A stretch of 64,000 nucleotides of DNA from [Clostridium] citroniae WAL-17108 (lineage in GTDB: Bacteria; Bacillota; Clostridia; Lachnospirales; Lachnospiraceae): the NCBI RefSeq assembly GCF_000233455.1, contig NZ_JH376420.1:1426772-1490771 (forward strand), written 5' to 3'. The notes beneath the pieces are model-generated. The model ran no database searches. It was not told where the DNA came from and saw only the letters and a list, made by a program, of their open reading frames with translations. This document shows, piece by piece, positions 60,256 through 64,000 of this stretch; the stretch's first letter is position 1; each line of letters starts with the position of its first letter. Position numbers and translations under genes: made by a program.

Positions 60256-60326
60256 AGAAGGAGCATTACTGGCATGTCTGTTGTGTGAGTAGATTCCAGA
60301 TTCCTTCATTACTCCCGATCACGATT

Positions 60327-60496
60327 CTATTCTTCCTCCACAAACTCTACAATATCTTGAAGCTCACATTTAATGATCCTGCATAGCTTTTCAGCTGTAA
60401 GCATGGTTATATTTTGATTATGTTTCAAATTATAAATCATCCGACTGTCAATCCCTTTTTTGATCAATTGATATATCCCCCTGTTTCTAAGCACAC
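60327..60496 (-). pseudogene. Truncated Xre-family HTH gene
   Basis: The minus strand encodes YQLIKKGIDSRMIYNLKHN, then QNITMLTAEKLCRIIKCELQDIVEFVEEE and a stop at 60327-60329. The LKHN.NIT..T..KLC.I..C...DI.E pattern belongs to the small YozG-type Xre regulators (about 70 residues). The first helices and the start codon are missing, replaced by the end of the ABC permease gene at 60497. The break therefore marks a rearrangement between the transporter operon and an older gene. Confidence 0.6.
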
Positions 60497-61339
60497 CTAT
60501 CCTTTAACGGACCCTGCAGTTAACCCTTCTATCATATATTTCTGGGCAACAGAAAATAGTAGTATTGTGGGTATTAATGCCATTACTGTTCCAGCTGCCA
60601 TTTCTCCCCATTTTATGTCGTACTTCAAAATCAAAGCATTTAACCCTACCGGGATTGTTTTATACTTATCCTTATCAATAAACATGATTGCCATAAATAA
60701 CTCATTCCAGGAATTAATAAAGGCAAATATAAATGTTGCTGCAATTCCTGGTTTCATAACAGGTATGATAATCTTTCTTAGTGCCGCACCATAGCTGCAA
60801 CCATCAATCCATGCTGCTTCTTCTAATGTTGAAGAAATTCCGTCAAAAAAACCTCTTAATGTAACCACCGAAAACGGAATCATCATATTTGTATACAACA
60901 ATGCCATCACCCATATATTATTTAGCATATGGTGTTTTGAAAGCATTTGATATAACGATGGCAACATTATAAACGTGGGAATCATCTGCGTAATTAGATA
61001 AAATAACAACAATGGACTTTTCAACCTGAATTTAAATCTTGAAAGAATGTAACCCGCACCAATTCCAATCATACTCGCAAAGGTTGCTGCAACAGTTGAC
61101 ACCAAAAGGGAATTACTCATATACCTTCCAAAATTGCCTTTCCATAACATTGAAATATAATTAGCCAGGCTGGGCTTTTGTGGTAAATATTGAACCGGAA
61201 ATGCATAAATCTCTGCCTGACTGCCCTTTAATGAAGTCACCAGCATCCAAAAAAAGGGGAACATGACAATTACCAAAAATAATAATAAAACGCCATATTT
61301 AAAAAAATCCAGAATAAACTTACTATATTTTCTATCCAT
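60497..61339 (-). CDS. Sugar-type ABC transporter permease, MalG-like
   Basis: The 280-residue protein has six membrane segments and the EAA loop EEAAWIDGCSYGAALRKIIIPVMKPGIAA (about 168-196), as in the MalG/CUT1 group. It starts 3 bp after the upstream permease. Sequence composition is AT-rich compared with most of the window. It is the last gene of the operon. No ATPase gene is present here, so a shared MsmK-like ATPase encoded elsewhere is assumed, which is common for CUT1 systems in Firmicutes. Confidence 0.92.
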   Translation of the reverse strand: MDRKYSKFILDFFKYGVLLLFLVIVMFPFFWMLVTSLKGSQAEIYAFPVQYLPQKPSLANYISMLWKGNFGRYMSNSLLVSTVAATFASMIGIGAGYILSRFKFRLKSPLLLFYLITQMIPTFIMLPSLYQMLSKHHMLNNIWVMALLYTNMMIPFSVVTLRGFFDGISSTLEEAAWIDGCSYGAALRKIIIPVMKPGIAATFIFAFINSWNELFMAIMFIDKDKYKTIPVGLNALILKYDIKWGEMAAGTVMALIPTILLFSVAQKYMIEGLTAGSVKG

Positions 61340-61342
61340 GCC

Positions 61343-62248
61343 TTAATCCTCCGAATTTATGCGCTTAGTGGCTATTAAGTAGATTATGGTAAAGATGATC
61401 AAGAATAAAATGGATAATAATCCAACAGAAGAAGCTAAACCATAATCCAAACTCTGGACCAATTGCATCATATACGAAGTGACAATATGGGACGAACCAG
61501 CTGGCCCACCTTGTGTCATTGAATATATTAAATCGGGAAAATTAAAAATCCATATTGTCCTCATTAATACAGTCAGCAATAAAACGGATTGAATGGATGG
61601 CACTGTGATATTCCAGAACTTTCCAAATGCGCTGGCACCGTCCACACTGGCTGCCTCATATAAATCTTCGGAGACGCCTCTTAATGCTGCGGTAATCATA
61701 ATTGTAAAAAATGGAACTCCATACCATATATTGGCTACAATACAAGATAATAAAGCTGTATTTTTATCGGCCAACCATCCAATCGGCTCACTTATAATTC
61801 CTATACGGCTTAGAATATCGTTAATCACACCTGATGTACCATTAAACATCCATCGCCATATAATACCAATGACAAATCCCGAAACAGCCCAGGGAAAGAA
61901 TACTAAACCCTGATAAATTCCGGATCCCTTGAACTTTTTCTTGAGTAAAAGAGCAACACCAAAACCGATCAAAAACTGAAAAAGCAATGAAACGCAAACC
62001 CACTTTACAGTATTTCCTAATATCACATAAAACGAATTACTCGCATTCGGCATAAACAATTTTTTAAAATTACCGAATCCGATCCATCGGATATTTCCTA
62101 TATCCATAAGATTATAGCTTTGAAAAGCCATAATACTTCCTTTAATCATTGGATAATATGTAAAAATCATTGGAAGAACAATAGAAGGGATAAGTAATAG
62201 GATAATGTACGCTCTTTTTTTCCGTTCCATTTTACCAATACCATTCAT
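61343..62248 (-). CDS. Sugar-type ABC transporter permease, MalF-like
   Basis: The 301-residue protein has six membrane segments. It has the start typical of CUT1 MalF/UgpA proteins (KRAYIILLLIPSIVLPMIFTYYPMIKGSIMAFQSYN), FFPWAVSGFVIGIIWRWMFN and the EAA loop EDLYEAASVDGASAFGKFWNITVPSIQSVLLL. It forms the membrane channel with the 60497 product. It lies between the binding-protein gene and the second permease gene, and is AT-rich. The sugar is unknown. Confidence 0.93.
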   Translation of the reverse strand: MNGIGKMERKKRAYIILLLIPSIVLPMIFTYYPMIKGSIMAFQSYNLMDIGNIRWIGFGNFKKLFMPNASNSFYVILGNTVKWVCVSLLFQFLIGFGVALLLKKKFKGSGIYQGLVFFPWAVSGFVIGIIWRWMFNGTSGVINDILSRIGIISEPIGWLADKNTALLSCIVANIWYGVPFFTIMITAALRGVSEDLYEAASVDGASAFGKFWNITVPSIQSVLLLTVLMRTIWIFNFPDLIYSMTQGGPAGSSHIVTSYMMQLVQSLDYGLASSVGLLSILFLIIFTIIYLIATKRINSED

Positions 62249-62312
62249 CTTTTCCGTATCTCCTTTTTCCTATATGAGGGAGAGGTAATTTTCACCTCTC
62301 CCGGGTTTATGT

Positions 62313-63650
62313 TTAATACTTTCTTCCCTCCTGCTGATATGCATCCTTCCAAAAATCATCCAGCCACTCCAATAGATCATCCGTGCTTATTTCCTCAGTT
62401 AACCACTTTTGATACATCGTATCCACATTCGTTTTATAGGTGGCATATGCGTTATACATCATTGGTTGAGTAGCACAGCGATAAACCTCCCCCTTTTCAG
62501 CCATGTCCATATAGATTGAGAATCTACCCTCTTTGAAAAAACTGTCAAGCTCAGGTGCATTGGAATGAATTGGAATTGTAGCATAATTTTTTGCAAAATA
62601 TGTGTTATTTTCGGGATTAGACAGATACAGTATAAAGTCTGATACCTCATCCGGATGTTCTGTAAATGAAGTCATTGCCCAGCCAGCAAATCCATTTGGG
62701 AAAACCGCCTGTCCTGATGGACCTACCGGAAACTGGATTAATTCCCACTGTTCTTCACTCATATCTGCTTCACAAGATGCAATGACCTCTGGGTCCTGTA
62801 TCAGCATGGCTGTTGTTCCGCCAACAAAACCCTGAACCATCTCCGCAAATCCCCATGCAATTGAGTCCTTTGGAGAGCAATCTGTATATAAAGATTTATA
62901 GAATTCCAGTGCTTCTTTTGTTTCCGGCAACGTAAAGATCGTTTCCCCCTCTTTCTCTTTCAAATAATATCCTGCATCCGGATTTGCCAATAGATCTGTT
63001 CCAATATAACTCCATATCACAGTATCCGCATACTGATGTCCCAATGTGCTGCCACGGAATGCAAAGCCAAACCGGTTCTTACTTGAATCAGTTAATTCTA
63101 CTCCTGCGTCATGAATATCCTGCCAGGTCTTAGGCAACTCAAGATCGTTTTCTTTAAACCAATCTGCCCTGCAATATAGTCCTCTCCATAAAAACCCATA
63201 AGGGATTAAATATGCCTTATCCCCAGTTTTATAAATAGCCGAATTGGCTGCGCTGGTTAAGGTATCCTTATTTTCCCATTGATCCAGCCATTGATCCAGT
63301 GGCTGGATCCATTGGTTATTCACATACTGTGTGATCGTCAAATCCCTTGTCTCCACAATATCTACTCCTGATCCACTCATCAGCATCTGTGTGATTTTAT
63401 TATCGGCATTTTCCAGTGGCGGAGAAATAATTTCAATGGATATATTGGGATGTTCCTGCTCATACTTGTCTGCAATTTCACGGATAATAGCAGTTCGATC
63501 CGGACTGGTCAGAGATTCAACCATTGTAATAACAATGTTTTCTTCTCTTTTCATACTGTCTGTTTCCTGTTTAACTGCCGATCCCCCGCATCCTGTCAAC
63601 ATTCCTGCACCCATTGCTAACGTTAACATTGTTGCAACCATCTTCTTCAT
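62313..63650 (-). CDS. ABC transporter solute-binding lipoprotein
   Basis: The 445-residue protein has a lipoprotein signal with the lipobox LTGC near residue 21. A family 1 solute-binding fold follows, with ITMVESLTSPDRTAIIREIADKYEQEHPNISIEIISPPLENADNKITQMLMSGSGVDIVETRDLT near the start, and later PFGFLW-like and NGFAGWAMTSFTEHPDEVSDFILYLSNPENN segments. It delivers a carbohydrate to the two permeases downstream. It starts behind AAGGAGGATATA. A trans-sulfuration-type gene precedes it in the same direction. Confidence 0.92.
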   Translation of the reverse strand: MKKMVATMLTLAMGAGMLTGCGGSAVKQETDSMKREENIVITMVESLTSPDRTAIIREIADKYEQEHPNISIEIISPPLENADNKITQMLMSGSGVDIVETRDLTITQYVNNQWIQPLDQWLDQWENKDTLTSAANSAIYKTGDKAYLIPYGFLWRGLYCRADWFKENDLELPKTWQDIHDAGVELTDSSKNRFGFAFRGSTLGHQYADTVIWSYIGTDLLANPDAGYYLKEKEGETIFTLPETKEALEFYKSLYTDCSPKDSIAWGFAEMVQGFVGGTTAMLIQDPEVIASCEADMSEEQWELIQFPVGPSGQAVFPNGFAGWAMTSFTEHPDEVSDFILYLSNPENNTYFAKNYATIPIHSNAPELDSFFKEGRFSIYMDMAEKGEVYRCATQPMMYNAYATYKTNVDTMYQKWLTEEISTDDLLEWLDDFWKDAYQQEGRKY

Positions 63651-63683
63651 ACATTATATCCTCCTTCATTTTTGTTTTTGTTA

Positions 63684-64000
63684 TCATAAGATTGAAAAGG
63701 CCTTCTCCAAATCCGCGATCAATAGGTCATCTCCTTCCAGTCCGCAGTGTATGCGTATAATATTAGCAGAGGCCCCCAGCCATGAAGCTTCCTGATCTGT
63801 CATTCTTGCATATGGCATCTCCACCAGACTTTCAAAGCCACCCCATGATACCCCGATTTTAAATATTGAAAGCGCTTGACAAAACTTTTTTGTCTGTTCC
63901 ATCGTACTGTCAATTTCAAAACTCATAAGACCACAATTACCCTTTTGTTGTTTTTTCATCAAATCATATTGTGGAAAGGACGGTAAGCCTGGATAATTTA
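63684..64000 (-). CDS. Trans-sulfuration-type PLP enzyme, 3' part
   Basis: The frame is open to the window edge, so the N-terminal two thirds are missing. The visible C-terminal ~105 residues read NYPGLPSFPQYDLMKKQQKG then NCGLMSFEID. This is the signature of the Cys/Met metabolism group (cystathionine gamma-synthase, beta-lyase, methionine gamma-lyase). FKIGVSWGGFESLVEMPYARMT and ASANIIRIHCGLEGDDLLIADLEKAF follow. Which activity it has cannot be told from this part. It probably heads or belongs to the ABC operon, with 33 bp between them. Confidence 0.88.
   Translation of the reverse strand, partial: NYPGLPSFPQYDLMKKQQKGNCGLMSFEIDSTMEQTKKFCQALSIFKIGVSWGGFESLVEMPYARMTDQEASWLGASANIIRIHCGLEGDDLLIADLEKAFSIL

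Overview
This window looks like chromosome from a spore-forming gut Clostridium of the Lachnospiraceae, most like Enterocloster. The assignment is inferred from the gene set. Sporulation-specific dipicolinate synthase genes (dpaA/dpaB) and exosporium-type collagen repeats point to a spore former. A complete selenium-dependent purine degradation locus, a tandem glycine riboswitch and an ssrA gene fit a fermenting Firmicute. Most of the window is moderately GC-rich. The last ~4 kb, beyond ssrA, is visibly AT-rich and looks acquired.

Layout. 1-2.9 kb: minus-strand surface or spore-coat genes (collagen-like protein, two Cys-rich DUF4489-like proteins, a membrane protein). 3-12.7 kb: Crp-type regulator, DMT exporter, glycine-riboswitch-controlled Na+/amino-acid symporter, a BlaI/BlaR1-like pair with a perfect 34-bp operator, a PEP/pyruvate-binding-domain protein, a LacI-type remnant and a second Crp-type regulator. 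12.8-25.8 kb: two molybdenum hydroxylase operons. The first has an unusual FAD subunit with a whole GltD-like oxidoreductase nested inside it, and is flanked by two paralogous Rossmann-TylF fusion proteins. 26-27.9 kb: DUF1275, CarD and DUF2325 proteins.

27.9-33.9 kb: selenium metabolism in two transcripts. One carries a ModE-type regulator, selD, yedF, yqeB and a NifS-like lyase. The other carries yedE and a TusA-like gene. Each has a ~135-nt leader with the same architecture: a good promoter, a conserved 21-nt box starting about 6 nt after the predicted transcription start, a hairpin, and a ModE-type 24-bp inverted repeat ending 14 nt before the start codon. This is the strongest candidate for an undescribed regulatory system here.

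33.9-40.4 kb: dapA divergent from dpaAB (dipicolinate supply), a flavodoxin-ferredoxin protein, and copA-csoR with clear CsoR operators. 40.5-57.7 kb: the purine/urate catabolic locus. The minus arm is ssnA, ygfK, a DUF3343 gene, xdhD, a GNAT gene and a hydantoinase. The plus arm is a YheO-type regulator, ygeX, ygeY, ygeW, carbamate kinase and an NCS2 purine permease. Together these import purine, open the rings, cleave diaminopropionate and recover ATP from carbamoyl phosphate. The 27.9-33.9 kb genes would supply selenium for the Mo-hydroxylases.

57.8-64 kb: EamA transporter, SIMPL lipoprotein, tmRNA, a truncated Xre gene, an AT-rich sugar-type ABC transporter operon, and the 3' part of a trans-sulfuration-type PLP enzyme.
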